In this document: positions 34,601 through 47,023 of the stretch, piece after piece | Position numbering within the stretch: the first letter of the stretch is position 1 | Layout: each line of letters opens with the position of its first letter | Source of the DNA: Antedon bifida | Taxonomy: Eukaryota; Echinodermata; Crinoidea; Comatulida; Antedonidae | Direction of reading: 5' to 3' | NCBI GenBank assembly: GCA_963402885.1 | Contig: OY727103.1 | Span: 16,146,085 to 16,210,084, forward strand | DNA: 64,000 nucleotides | Program-made: the position numbers and the translations under genes | The notes under the pieces: model-generated | What the model was told of the DNA's origin: nothing | The model's database searches: none | Seen by the model: only the letters and a program-made list of their open reading frames with translations

Positions 34601-37600
34601 CATTGTTAAGTTGAATACAACCTTAGGCTAGCATGCCCCGATCGTCACGTTCTGTACATCCTTTCGCCGTCGTGTACATTCTTTCTTGTTGTTTACACTA
34701 CTGTGCATGCTTGATTACCGTAAAAAAAACACCGCCCTCTATACCGACCGGCTTCAGTAGAGTTTGTGTCACATGCAACAACAACATGCGATTTACACAG
34801 AGAGCTCGAGCGTGTGGGTGAACATTCTTTAGGGTATTTTTTAAGTAGAAATCTCGGGGAAAATCTATACGGTAGGCATAGCACAGGTAAGACCAATTAG
34901 GCCGCCTAGGCCTGGATGGCCTGGCCGTCTAATTGCTAGGCCTACATCGGAATATAGCTTTTAGATAGCCTAAATCGTAGCTAGAAGAAATATCGTCATT
35001 TTCAGTTCATGCAGCGGGAAATCCCCGGGTATAGTCCCACCTCCCAAATTCGGGCAAATTTCACGTACAAGGGGGGTGGGATTATACCCGGGGAACTACG
35101 GTATATATAAAAATAAAAGTTAAAAAAGTAGGGAAAAAAACTTAAAAACAACAAAGTACCATATTTACAAAGCAACAACACAAGAGAGAAAAATTAAATG
35201 AGTAAAAATATTTTAGCTTTGATCATTTCTTCCAATCAGCTCCTAAGTAATGTTTGCCAAAATGATCTAAATTTGGTGAGATTTCTCATTAATTACATAC
35301 TGCTATGATAAAGCTGTTTTAAATCTTTTTCTTGGAAATAATTAAAAATTTTTACACTTCTTGGAAAGATTTTTGTTGATACTCTTATCATATTTCTGAG
35401 AAATTCTATTTGTACACTTGTTTATGCATAACTTATTCTTTGTTTGTTGTAATATAATTTAATGTTTATTTTTATCATTCTCGGAAAAATGTAGATATAA
35501 TAGTTCTAATAATATAAAAGGCTAGTCACCTAAACACTTTGTCAGCCACTAGTCTGGCTACGCTATATCTATTTCCTTCAAGAATAATTTATTATTTAAC
35601 AAAAATGCTTCTTTTTCCTCTGGTGGTAAAACATCATTAATTAATTATTAATTTGGTAAATCGCACGTTCTAGAATGTTTATTCGATGGTATAGAAAGTT
35701 GGTTCATACTTTCGGTACTGATTTTAACCACCTGTTTACTAATTAAATTGAGTTAGATAATTAGTTATTGACAATTAAAACAAAAACGATGTGCCCAAAA
35801 TAGGGGTGTTTTCCGATCTTGGTAAACACTGTCTATTGGATGTCCATCTTGAAAAATACCCGCACACAATAATACGAGGATGCTTCGCATTTACCTATCT
35901 CCTTTTACAATAACTGTTTTTAATAGCTGAAAACCGATTGAACAGCTCGAGTGCAGCATCATAATGTTGAAGACAGGCCGATTTTCTTTAAAAATACTAT
36001 TTTGATAGATTTAATGTACCTTTTGTTTGTCAATGATTTTGTCAATTTGTTATTTGCTTGTTCATTGTTACGCCCATATAACCCATAATAGACTCCTTTG
36101 TTTTCTAGTGTACCCTTTTTCTATATGTATTCGTCTTTTACCAATATTCTATCAATACCTGATGATGACCTATGGTCGAAAGTACTCGTATAATCAATAT
36201 TTTATTTTGAGGCAGAAACAAGAAATTTGTCTGTTTTAGCTTTAATGTATACGCTTATACGTATGTATATATTGATTTGCGATGAATGGAACATTCCAAT
36301 ATCTCAGTCTCAGTATAATTATTTGGTTTAACACAAGTGGATAAATTTATGGGTCCTTGGGGATAAGCTTAAAACCTTTAGACATAGTATTGCAATGACA
36401 ATACTGTAAATATTAACCATTTTTGGTCGCCATTTTAATCTCAAATTTCTTACTGTAAGTGTGGGTACTGTTAGATGCCATCTAGTCTTGCATAATTATG
36501 CTTTCTTAGTTTGGACCCATATTTTTTTATGAAGTCATATTGTAACTATTTACCAAATGATATAAAATAAAAAGTGATTAAAACTGTTGAATAGAGATCA
36601 TTGCTCTGGTATACAATCCTAATTTATGTTTTTGCTTTCTTTATTTAGCTAATAACATGTGACGTCGTTTCTCATCCTCATTGGATAGTTGGTTTACAGG
36701 TAAGTTATTTTAATATTTTGACACTAAAGCCCTTTTGTCAGAGAACTGTGTTCCGTGAGTATGCTATTACCATGCTGGTATATCAGGATGAGACATGTAA
36801 GCACCATGCCAGCATCAACTAGACCTATTAGCATTACTAGGAATGTTTCCTGCCATGAACGTCATGCCTACTGTAACATTTTGTCCAGTAAATTGTATCA
36901 ATGTCTCCACCGCAACTATAATAATGATAATATAATGGATTTATAATGCCTAATGTTGTGAAACCTCTAAGCGCTTATTACCCCGGTCATTTTTTGATCA
37001 AACACATATGGAAACATACTCCCATAATGCAGTTAGTAATCAGCGCAAAGTTGTGTCGTGACCTTACCAGGTACCCATTTGTACATCTGGGTGGAGAGAG
37101 GCAACCGTAAGTAAGTGTCTTGCCCAACAAGCAATGCGATGGGCATTGGATTCGAACAATCGTGCGCACACACTGCGCCACACACCCTTTTCAAATAACG
37201 TTATTTTTAGTTATAGTTTATAGTTATTTAATTGTCAATACATTATCTACATGTGCAATTGTACATATGTATTGCATAACAGACAATTTAAAAAGACTAT
37301 AATTTTAGAATTTAATTCACCGTCATTTTGCCAGAAAATAAAATATATACACTATAAAGTGTGCCCTCAATAAATTCCTTAAAGTACGATACGATTGGCC
37401 AAAATATACTTTAGACTCATTGTGCTTAAAGTTTTTTAGGTCACAAGGACTTCTTTATCTACTAAAGATCAAAGTCATAAACAAGATTTATTATTTAATT
37501 ATGGATTATTTATAGTTATTTGTGGTTAAATTTGATATGCAATGCAGATCTAAAAATATCCAGGGTATTATATAATTATTCCTGTCATTGTTTCTGGACA

Positions 37601-40600
37601 TTGTTTATTAACCTTGACCTTTGATTTTCAATAATATTAACTTTGACAATGCTTACTTTATTTGCACTTTATATAGAAGCAACAAAACTTCAACCTGATA
37701 AAGATTTTATGAGTTTATAACAAATGTAAAATTGACCTAGATAGATCTACAGTAGGTCCTTATTTTTTATAAATAGTATTTTCGAACAGACATACTGTAC
37801 ACCAGTAGTTTTAAAAAGTTGGTTGGGTATCAGTTCGCTGTTAACTAGTTAAGCTTATTTAACCTCTTTGGCCAGAACAGATGTGGAGATCATTCAATGA
37901 GTAATGTATTATTCATGAGGGCTTTCAAAACCAAAAATCACTTCCTATGTCGCATCTTGAATTACTCAATCGTCCAGCCTGTGGGATGCATTATTATACA
38001 TTATGTTGTTTGCAACTCTACCCATAAATAGTTCACTATATTTATGCTCTACCACGCAAGTGATGATAATATTGCTGGAAAAAACCTACATAACCGATAT
38101 GTATTATTGCATCAGTATCACAGAGGGAAAATGAATTAAAATCGATGTGTTGAATAATGTGTGGAGTAATTCAATTTCCACTTTCAATGGAAAAACCCAA
38201 GGTAATTGATTGTGTACGTGGTACCAAACACGCCTGTGAATTTCATCTAAACAGACATGTTTGAACAGACAGACAGACATAAATATAACACTAAAGCGAC
38301 ATCAAATTGAATATTTTCGATACTGAAGTTTAATTATATTAATGTCTCCTGCAAACTTTGATAGCACTTTTTTATGCTTTTGTTTTCATTGGCACGAGGT
38401 ACTACAAAAAATTGATATGTTGCCCTGATATTCAGCTGACATAATAAATCTAGAGTTGGCTTTTTCACATCTAAAAATATCAACTTTAATTATCTGCAAA
38501 TTAGCATAGAAAGGTCGGAAATTAATTGTTTTTATTAATTTAGATACATCAGTGATTTTTCAAATTGAGAAAATAAGCACTGTGTTTGTAATGCTGTATG
38601 TATTTGAGTATAGTCACATGAGTACAACATTTGGTGAAAATTAGTGGGTGGTAAAAGTATACTCAAATTGCATTAACAATGGATTTACCAAAATCTTGTG
38701 TGGAAAGTTGGAAATTCCAGATAATTAACTTATGGAATGAATACATCTCATATGTAATTGCATAGTTCAAAATAAATCAGGCGCCTTCTTCTTTCCTTAA
38801 TGAATGTTATTGATAAAATTAAAGAAACAAGTGATGAATGGATAGAGATTTCTTGTTCTCTAATAATAGTATATTGTATCAAAGAAAAATATATTACAGT
38901 ACAATACTTCCTCTGTACTACAGTACAGTAAGAGGTTTGTTTCATAAAATGCACAGACTAGATAACAAATTTTGTTGACAAGCATTGTCATAATGCAAGT
39001 GAAACAGTGAGGTAGTGTGTTTATGTCATCGTTTGGTTTCTGTTTCCGTCAATGTTTTCTATCATAAATCACATTTTCTGTTTCATCTGATCATTATCTT
39101 TAGACAGATATGAGAATTATATCTAATATTTCGCTACATATATCATTAAGACAAAAGCCCTGTTCGCAATAGATTAAATTTATGGGAGATTTTAGCAAGA
39201 TCACGGTAAAATTAAAAAATTGGTTAAAACTTCTTTTGTTCCCAAACCTTGTCTATATTTCCCTATAAGAAGAACTTATATTTTGTGCAGCCTTAGGTCT
39301 TTATCTGGGTACCTTAGTATATAACAAACTAAAATATTATAAGTATTTGTGAGTATTTCATAAAGCAGAATAAATGATATCTCGGAATATAAAATAAGAA
39401 AATCATTTGCTTAATTTTCAGTATATGGAAACTGTAGCACGCTATGAGAAGTATTTCCTTCTGCAACAAGAACACATTCCAAAGGTGTTAGTTGCGTTTC
39501 TGGACAACCGTGGTTTACGCCATAAACACCCGACTGTACGAAGTCGCTGTTCTTATTTATTCCTACGTTTTGTCAAAACGTTGCGGGTGAATTTACAACC
39601 ATATACGGAGCTAATACTGCAACGTTTACAGGACTTGTTACAAATTGAAAATTCAAACGGAACTCATATGATGTTGACAAACGACGACAAATTGTTTATT
39701 TATGAGGCAGCTGGAATTGTGATTATAATGAGCAATCTAAAACCTGAGGTAATGAGACCAGAATAAACAATTTTTTGTGTATTTTCCAAATATTCAATTT
39801 ACACAAACGAACAGTTATAGCCCATGTTTGTCTCTTGTAGGATCTATCCGGTCATAAGAAATAACATATATTATATTATTATTTTTTTTTCTGCTTACGG
39901 CTTACCGTTACTGCTCGTCATCGTGTAAATTGGCCTTTAAACAGCAAACAAAATCTTTGAAAAAACTGCTTAGATGTCCTGTTGTCAAGATCACTAACAA
40001 TTTTAAGACAAAGAGCTGTTTTTTTTTTTATTAACCTATACCATTTTATTCTGTTTAGGAAAAACTTCTACTTATGAAAAGTCTGCTATCCCCAACAATT
40101 GAAAAATTTACAACAACATTTGAGAAACTGTGTCGTGAAAAAGACCCGAACGTTCAAGAAAAGTATGCTGAAGTTATTAGTTACGCAATTTCTCTTGCAA
40201 GGTAAGAGGTGTGTTTTGTTTGTCTGTCTGTCCCTATTCCTTGTTATGGTAGCTATGGCTGTTCTTGTGGGTGTGGAGTACATAGAATTTTTAGGGGTTT
40301 CTTGCCTAGGATAGTTGGTGTATTACCTCAAAAGTGACAACCCTTTTCATACAACATATGCACAAGATGCTCTACATAAACAAAGTCTAATCACCAGTCT
40401 TTGAGAGTGAAGTTGTTTTTTTGTCATGAGAAAAAATATAACATCTGACAGGATTTGAACCCAGGATCCTGAGATCGGTTGGTAGATGATTAACCACCAA
40501 GATGCAACTCTTCTCCATTAGGACTTAAATTTTCTTTTGTTTATTGTAGCCGCAGCTCGAAAGCCTTTCACACACAAGCTACAATGAAACAACATGGTTG

Positions 40601-43600
40601 CGAAGGCTGCTACACCGAGGCGTTGGAAATCTTTCTTCAGGCGTTAAACACTCCCTATCAGCATCAGGTGTTACATTCGGCAGTTAGACAATATCTACAC
40701 CGAATGATTGTCTGTCTTGGAGAGAGCGTGCTACCTTACATACCGATTGCGGTGCAACATCTATTGAAACAATGTGAAGCGCGAGATATTCAGGAATTTA
40801 TTCCTTTAATAAATCAGCTAATTTCGAAATTTAAGGTATGTTTGTTTATATATTACACTCTGTTGCTTTGTTAACAAAGCTAGTCTTTAATAATCGGTAA
40901 GCTGTTCTATAGCATTACAAATGGTTTCATTTTGCTTTACTTATAAACATATTTATTTATAAACATTTGTGAATGAATGAATGATAGTATTAAGGCGATA
41001 ACAATAAAGATTGTTTACATTGTTGCTTCTTGTTTCACTTCATGATACTGAAAGAGCATTTTATATGATACCACAATGTAAACACAATTTCAAACAAAAC
41101 TCTAAATTTATATTTTTACAAATTATTCCATACTTAATTTTTTATCCCTTTTTTTTTCATCCCTTTCTTGTGTATGCAATCTATTTGCTGTGGAAAAAAT
41201 TTCAAAAAAACCCACCATGATCTAAAAATAATTGGTACAATTTTTCCTTCCTTTCAGAGGGTCATTGCACCGTTTCTACAAGAGGTATTTATGCCCATAG
41301 TAACCACCATATTCAATGTACTGGCTCAGCCTTCTGACCAAATGGACATGCAAGCTAATAGGGATAAGCGCAGCCTACAGAAGGGATATTTTAATTTTCT
41401 ACAGGTCCTAGTTATAAATGAACTAGCAGAAGTCATGTCAAACCAAGGTCAGTTAAATAAAGTAATAAAAGATACTAGAAAATACTGTAATTTTACTCAG
41501 TGGTTTACTCAAATATTGTAACAGAATATAAATAATATCAATGCACAAAAGTGGACCGATTGTAATATTTATATTTCTACTTATATAAGACAGGAAAATA
41601 ATGTTCAGAAATTTTGTGCCAAGAATTATCTATAAGTTTGTTTTCCACTCCATTTTCCTCACAGTGTGCACTGGGCGTGAACAATTTGCTAACTAAGAAT
41701 TTCACTAAACATAAATCTTCTATGCCCACTTAATATCAAATTCTTAAATAAAACCTCTTATAATACTTTGTACTGTAGTACTGTAATATTAACTGCTCAT
41801 TGTAAATGAGTCACCTCCTTTACATGTTGACCTTTAGAAGAGTACACTCATTTGGAAATTTCTGATGAGCTGTTTGCTATTCATACCAGCTGATTCAGCT
41901 CTTTTGTGGCAGGATGCGGATAAAAAAATCACTGTGGTACTATTAACATTACCTCAATATCCTCCTACATAAACCACATTAGTAGTATATTAACCTTCAG
42001 TTCAAGATGTTTAATAAATTCTGTAATTTATGATTTAAAAAAAAGGACATATTTTTCTGCCAACAAAAGAAAAGCATTTCTGTAATAATTAATATTTGAG
42101 TCATTGTATAAAACACATTAATAATGTGTTTTCACAATACCCACATTTACTTGAGCAAAGATTGTAAAATGTTATGGTAAACCAAAGTTGAATGTTTATG
42201 TCAGTTTCTACCACGTAATTTCCCAGTTCCTATGTATACAATATTAAAGGCCAGGTGCGGGCAAAAAATTTCTATTGATCATACATTCCAATAATTATCG
42301 ATCTATAGTTTCCCCTATGTTTCATAATTTTTGGGATTTTATTTGTGTTACACAAGCTTGTTAAAAATAAGAACTTTCTTATCAGTGGGGGGATACTTCA
42401 AATTACACAGTAAAATCTCTATTCTTTTGTACACAAATTTTGTAAATAGAGAGGCATTTTAAAAAACTATGAAAAAAAAACGGTGTGGTAAAAATTGTTA
42501 TCAGATGACTAAATATAGGTGATATAACTTGAATTTTACATTTCTGGTATTTTTATTCAACTTCAGATTTTTATTTTCATGCTATAGCAAAAATTATCCA
42601 CCGTATATCCACCATCTTTTTTCACCTTCTAGGGAGTCACCAGACATGTTATTACATTAGGTTAAACTACCTAACTACTGAAAAAAAGTCTTCCTGGTTT
42701 TTATGGCAGAATTTTGCAAAATTTTGTATTTGACCATATTAAGTGAAATTCATGTTTTTTCATCTTGATTTCTGTTCCAAATATTTGATTTATGTACAAT
42801 TAACCAGATATTATATTTAAAATACATGCCTGTACCTGAGCTTTAAAGGAAGTACTGTTCATGGTAACATTCTATTGGTAATTCATACCCACTCACCTGG
42901 AAATACAATCTTTTCTTTGTACTTTTAAATTAAATTACTTTTAAGCAGGAAATTATTCTGGATACTGATAGCCTAAACTGGTACTGATACTGCACTGTAT
43001 AATGTGTAACATAATGTATTGGTTTTTTGTTGTTAAAGAATGATTATTTGACTTTCAACATTTGAACTCTTTGTCTCTCTATATATGGTGTTGATAGATA
43101 AAATCTATAAAAAAATTCAATAAAGTCTTTGGGACCTTGTAAAGTTTTCATTGGCTTACATATCCACTTGTTTACACAGAGTTGTTATCTCTGCTTTTAG
43201 ATTTTGGACCATGCACGTATGGATTAAACAAAACTCAGTTGATAAACAAATAGCATAGGATGGTAAATAATATACTGTATTGGCATACAAAATGGCGTGT
43301 TTAAAGGCCAAAGTATTAGAATAGAACCCTATAATTTGAAAATAATGTATTACAGATACAGATAACTTTTATTGTCCAAATAAACTGGAAATTGCATTGC
43401 TCACTTATCACAAAGACAGATATAAAAATATAATATAAATGTAATACAAAAATATTATCGGACAACAACGATTAATATAATACAATCTTCAAATTACGGT
43501 TCATAAATATTACAAATAAAAAATGAAGTTGTCATCATGACCTACCAAAATGCCACTAGCCATTGTCAAAGTAGTTCTTGTGCAGATATTTTTGTAATAC

Positions 43601-46600
43601 TAATAGTATTATTTCTATACTTACACCCTTTGTACATAAATAGTCTGATGCCTGTTAGATCCACTGTCAAAATAGGTCATGCATATTGATAGACTGAAGA
43701 TAAACTTCTGACCTTAATTGTGATTTCATGGTGCATTATATGTACTTCAGTAAAATGTAAACAATGCAACTTGATTTTTCCGTTATAAATAATATTTATA
43801 ATAGATAGTTACTTTATTTTTTCAGAGCAGCAACATTTTCATCAAATCTTAATGACGATTGTTGAAGGAGCTGTTGACCCAGATCAAGATCCAGTGGTAA
43901 GTTCCTTCTTAACATTTATTTAGATAATAATGAAACAAAAGAAAAGAAAAGAATGCATGATTATTATAGATGGATACTTGTCTCACTTGGATACAGGGTA
44001 AACAGTTATTTTCATGTGTAGCAATTTGTTCATATTAATATTCATTATTATGCAAATTGATATGTGGTACTGCTAACTATAAAAGTAAGATGCTTTTACC
44101 GTTATACCTCAGTTGTAGGCCTACTGTCATACAGTCATGCTCTAGGTGCTGTGTACTAATTCAAGTGTACTACATTTTATTTTTGTGTTTATATTACTTT
44201 GCTTTATTGCATTCACTGGATTTCAGTAAGCAGAGATCATCAAACATTTTGTGTCTTTATTGTGCAACTTGGAGATATGATACTGATCAATAATATAGTT
44301 CCTCGGGTTTTTGCAACTTTTTGGAAATGTGATCCTTATCAATAGCTCGTCTTGTTTTTGTTTGGTTTTCAATGCACAGAGGATTCTACATAAAAGTGCA
44401 TTCCACTTTTGACTGATCGAGGATGAGAAATTAAGTATGAATGATTATTAAAAGAAAGTTTTTAAATTAATTGGTATTCATATTAAACTTTTTTTTTTAA
44501 TATTGATTGTTTTCTCTTTTTTTAGGCTCAAAAAACTTGTTTTAATCTTATGAAAAGACTAGGTGATGTCTGGGGAAGCAAAGGAGTTGCTTCTAAACCG
44601 TTCTTTCACAACTTTCTGTATGAGTACATTATCCCAGCTGTGTTCCGTGCTCCTTTCAACTTCCAGGATGCTCAATCAATGTTGGTATGTTTAATTTGTT
44701 TATTTACACATAAAGTACTTCTAAAATAATAATTATATTAATAAGTTGATATATATAGGAACATAATTAGCATGTTCCTCTCCTAAGGGTCAGGTCATGT
44801 CAAATAATGCTGCCAAGTACAGGCACTATTTCATCTATCCCTGGCAAGAATGTGTTGGTATTTCTAGTTAGTAATACAAGATCTATGGTTATATTCCAGC
44901 CATGAACTCATGACATTAACGTGACTAGGGTTACAGTGCCCTGCTTTACCTATTTGTTATGTTACTGACAGTAATTGTTAGTTGACCTTTACTATGTAGG
45001 ATGTCTTTATTGATGGAAATATAAAGTAGTTCATTTTTATAGTCCTGTTTGTTTGAGGTTTCTGCAGCCTTCAATTGAAGATCCTGTTAATACTTGTGAT
45101 TCAATGTGTATTCACTACTATACCAAGAAACACAAACAAAAAATACATGGACCCTGACATATAAATTGAACAGGATATAGGATACAGAATTTAATATCGT
45201 AATATATTATATTCACTATGATTATGTGAATAGGATTTCTTTTATTGGAATTCTGACATTTGTTTTTCTCTGTGATAAATAAGGAAAATTGTTCTATAAT
45301 AAAGGGTATTTCCCTGTTTTGTTTTCAAGGAACTTATATAGACATAAAGTAAATCAACAGGGATATTTGATTGCCAGATCATAAGCTAATTACAGTTAAA
45401 GTTTTTTTTAATATACTACTACTATATCAAGTAGTATTTAAAAGTGCTGTTGCATAGTTTCCTCTTGCTATTTATAGAATTCCAAAACATTATTCAACCA
45501 ATAGGAAAGAAGAAGAAAGGTATTTTACAAAGTATGGTATGGTATACCATACTTGGTCATGTGAATTTAATGTTTCCTTGTATAGTAAAGTTATATAAAA
45601 TGATTAATAATGGAACGATCCATTTAAATGTCCACGAGTCTTTTAATAGCAAAATAAAACTAGAAAACTCATGATCTCTGAGTTTTCTAGACATCTGTAG
45701 GTCATAGGTTGTGGCAAATTGAAAGCTTCCTACACAAAGGATGATTGAAAAAAAAAAAAACAATGAAATCTTCGACAGTATGTAGACATTAAAGAAGTGA
45801 AAGTCTACATTCAAAATAAAACAATGGGCAAGTTTAAGATTGTTTATTTTCCTTTAAAGATGAAAGTGCTATTGTTTCTTCATATTACCATTATGTATAC
45901 AATATGACAAACACTTCATTTAAATCATCGCTGATTCACTAATGTTCTTTTGTTTGATGCTGTGCGTGCGTGCGTGCGTGCATGTGTGTATTGAATGACA
46001 TGGCCATGTGGGTTTCTTTATTGATGATACATGATGACTGATATTTTTTCATTCATAAATTATTGTACAAAAGTTAACTTTGTTACACCCACTTTGTAAT
46101 TACTATTATTGTTATTATTATTCCTACGTGTTTCAATTTAATATAGGCGGTGTTGTTATTTCAATCGATATTGTCAACAAACCCATTCACTGAATGTGTA
46201 TATACTATGAATAATTTTTTTACATATTGGTTGTCATAATATATTGCAAATTATGAAAACACAGAATTTCACAGTATAAAACTGACTCTAAATATTGAGA
46301 GGAAAGCCATGATTATTTGTTCAAATAAAGAAAAGACATATAGAAATTTTATAGAAAGTTGTGTGTGTCTCAGAAATAGTCTAAAATATTCATGTAAAAA
46401 CAGACTTTCATCGTTTCTAAACAAGAACTAAATTACTTATTGTAGGCATTAAATGAAGCAGCGTCTTTATTGACTGCGTTGAAAATATCAGAAGAAGAAA
46501 GTTTGTTGACCTTTTTACAGCAAAAATATTTAACTGCACATTTACCACAGGAAAAAGTTTTAGTAAGTGTTTATTTTTCTTTGTAAAAGACTAAGTGGAG

Positions 46601-46944
46601 TATGTATGTTATGTTTTGAATTTTTAAAATTGCTGTTGTAGTATTTTATAAGTTAAATGGTATAAAACTTTTTTTAATAAGTCAGTCTACTGTATTTATA
46701 AAAGAATTTGTTCTTCTGTTTCAGGAATTTATTAATGCACTTAAAACATTAGACCCAAAGCAATTTAAGACATTTTTTAAGGTAATATTATTTTTGGGGT
46801 GTTTTTTTTTATGTCAATGTCAAATTTCAATTAATATTCTAGTTTTAGTATCATTTACTGTTGTCATTAATGCTTACTATTGATTCTGTACAAATATGTT
46901 TTTTTTTCTTTTTTCAGAATTTCTTCCAACAACTGAGAACGTGA
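25645..46944 (+). CDS. XPOT: Exportin-T, nuclear tRNA export receptor
   Basis: Nineteen coding exons, all joined in phase, give 962 aa, the length of human exportin-T: 25645-25716, 26290-26426, 26785-26854, 27328-27546, 28075-28428, 29871-29950, 30355-30511, 30910-31136, 33952-34096, 36649-36699, 39422-39748, 40059-40201, 40550-40835, 41258-41447, 43826-43896, 44526-44684, 46446-46562, 46725-46781, 46918-46944. Diagnostic stretches are RLIQGIGLYTDPHQQAQVL, YLRILLAIDSEVVDREIVHT, SWIDIGLIANDRF, EDVDFLAKLARLVNGMG, ARYEKYFLLQQEHIP, FLDNRGLRHKHPTVRSR and DIQEFIPLINQLISKFK. The protein is a HEAT-repeat karyopherin that carries mature tRNA out of the nucleus with RanGTP. ATG 25645 was chosen over an out-of-frame ATG just upstream at 25640. 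Confidence 0.98.
26490..26745 (+). repeat. Imperfect direct repeat in XPOT intron 2
   Basis: Two segments about 150 bp apart share CATCCATAGAGG/CATCCAGAGAT, TCTAATGGTAC/CCTAATGATAC and ACATCTTCTATTCTT. An old local duplication with no further assignment. Confidence 0.5.
29390..29590 (-). mobile_element. LINE reverse-transcriptase C-terminal fragment (XPOT intron 5)
   Basis: The minus strand reads KSWGNRCFTFSAPFIWNQLP, then EHVKSANSLNFFKSKLKTFI. This is the typical C-terminal end of CR1/L2-class reverse transcriptase (G-x-R-x-F-x-x-x-A-P-x-x-W-N-x-L-P). It is 5'-truncated. Confidence 0.75.
29736..29749. repeat. Poly-C/poly-G homopolymer
   Basis: A run of about 14 C in XPOT intron 5. A similar run lies at 48938-48955. 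Length is probably unreliable in assembly. Confidence 0.8.
30726..30761 (+). mobile_element. Hammerhead-ribozyme-like core, probable Penelope-type retroelement remnant
   Basis: CTGATGA is followed by a helix GGGC...GCCC, then AAAA where GAAA would be canonical, then AGC-TCT-GCT as a 3-bp stem III and a T at the cleavage position. Minimal-stem-III hammerheads are known from Penelope-like elements. The G-to-A change should disable this copy. No surrounding coding remnant was identified. Confidence 0.35.
31395..31570 (+). repeat. Two-copy direct repeat flanking the minisatellite
   Basis: TTTTCTGCC followed by a one-base-variable TCCAATTGTTCCAT occurs near 31448 and near 31550. Each copy is preceded by TTTCTCCA and a pyrimidine-rich run. 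The period is about 103 bp, and the second copy abuts the 38-bp array. Confidence 0.6.
31580..33402 (+). repeat. 38-bp minisatellite, about 48 copies, in XPOT intron 8
   Basis: The unit is GGGTAACCATCAGTAGCTGA followed by CACGAAGGAGACTCAGCC, 38 bp, tandem with no spacers. Variant units (CAACAGG, GTACCTGACACGACAAAG, GTAGTGGACACG, GTTGACACG) recur at exact multiples of 38 bp. The variant containing CAGTACCTGACACGACAAAG starts at 32284, 32664 and 32816 (380 and 152 bp apart). GCTGACACAATGGAG occurs at 33011 and 33239 (228 bp apart). This is higher-order structure from block duplication. Each unit carries the palindrome GGTAACC. It is not a multiple of three and lies fully within an intron. Confidence 0.97.
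33537..33757 (+). repeat. Tandem duplication, period ~143 bp, after the minisatellite
   Basis: CTGGCGGTCCCCTTGGCCGC with TCACTGGAAATAATC at 33539 is repeated at 33682 as CTGGTTGTCCCCTTGACCGC with TCACTGGAGATAATC. The match runs on through CCATGGCACAGTCTTCCGCTTGCT. Confidence 0.8.
34380..35101. mobile_element. 722-bp TA-flanked TIR element (XPOT intron 9)
   Basis: The left end is CCGTAGTTCCTCGGGTATAA and the right end, reversed, CCGTAGTTCCCCGGGTATAA. Both continue with TCCCACC and are flanked by TA, the Tc1/mariner-type target. The CTCGGGTATAATCCCACC word is repeated twice at the left end. The interior has only a 62-codon ORF without a recognisable domain, so it is non-autonomous. A lone TAGTTCCTCGGG at 44298 may be another end. 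Confidence 0.75.
36159..36194 (+). mobile_element. Hammerhead-ribozyme-like core, second copy
   Basis: CTGATGA, then a stem GACC-TAT-GGTC, then an intact GAAA, then GTAC-TC-GTAT as a short stem III with one wobble and one mismatch beside the cleavage site. This fits a decayed minimal hammerhead of the kind found in Penelope-like retroelements. It lies in XPOT intron 9. Confidence 0.35.
36970..37188 (-). mobile_element. tRNA-derived SINE, copy 1 (XPOT intron 10)
   Basis: On the minus strand it begins GGGTGTGTGGCGCAGTGTGT (A-box region) with a B-box-like GTTCGAATCC, followed by the central word GGCAAGACACTTACTTACGG. The shared body contains TTTGCGCTGATTACTAACTG and ATTATGGGAGTATGTTTCCA. It matches the copy at 60788-61063 over most of its length. 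Confidence 0.75.
39925..39942. mobile_element. Solo end of the 22169-type MITE
   Basis: GTGTAAATTGGCCTTTA, preceded by GGCTTACCGTTACTGCTCGTC-like sequence from about 39900, matches the right end of the element at 22169-22329. The left end could not be placed. Confidence 0.5.
40441..40510 (-). mobile_element. tRNA-like SINE head fragment (XPOT intron 12)
   Basis: The minus strand has GGTTCAAATCCTGTCAG (B-box) preceded by TTGGTGGTTAATCATCTACC. There is no clean acceptor stem, so this is a SINE remnant rather than a tRNA gene. Confidence 0.4.
43355..43470 (-). mobile_element. LINE 3'UTR fragment (XPOT intron 14)
   Basis: The + strand reads ACAGATAACTTTTATTGTCC, then AAATTGCATTGCTCAC, the reversed end of a CR1/L2-like element. 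TTTATTTGGAAATTGCACC at 56086 in the LINE tail is similar. Confidence 0.5.
45962..45990 (+). repeat. GTGC microsatellite
   Basis: Tandem GTGC (GTGCGTGCGTGCGTGCGTGC) running into ATGTGTGT, within XPOT intron 16. Confidence 0.85.
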
Positions 46945-47017
46945 CAGCAGGCTGATGCATCCCCTTCAACTTATCTTGTTCACTGACTGAGTGTGACATT
47001 GATAAATCTGTTTACAT

Positions 47018-47023
47018 ATTAAA
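47018..47023 (+). terminator. Candidate poly(A) signal of XPOT
   Basis: ATTAAA lies 74 nt after the XPOT stop. There is no canonical AATAAA within the first few hundred bases. Confidence 0.4.

Noticed and set aside
40441-40510. tRNA gene on the minus strand
   Set aside because: It has a B-box but no consistent acceptor, D or anticodon stems. It fits a SINE head remnant better.
45527-45690. Short hairpins (GGTATACC palindrome; GAGTTTTCTAG inverted repeat)
   Set aside because: Small palindromes in an AT-rich intron are expected by chance, and no repeat family or gene context supports them.
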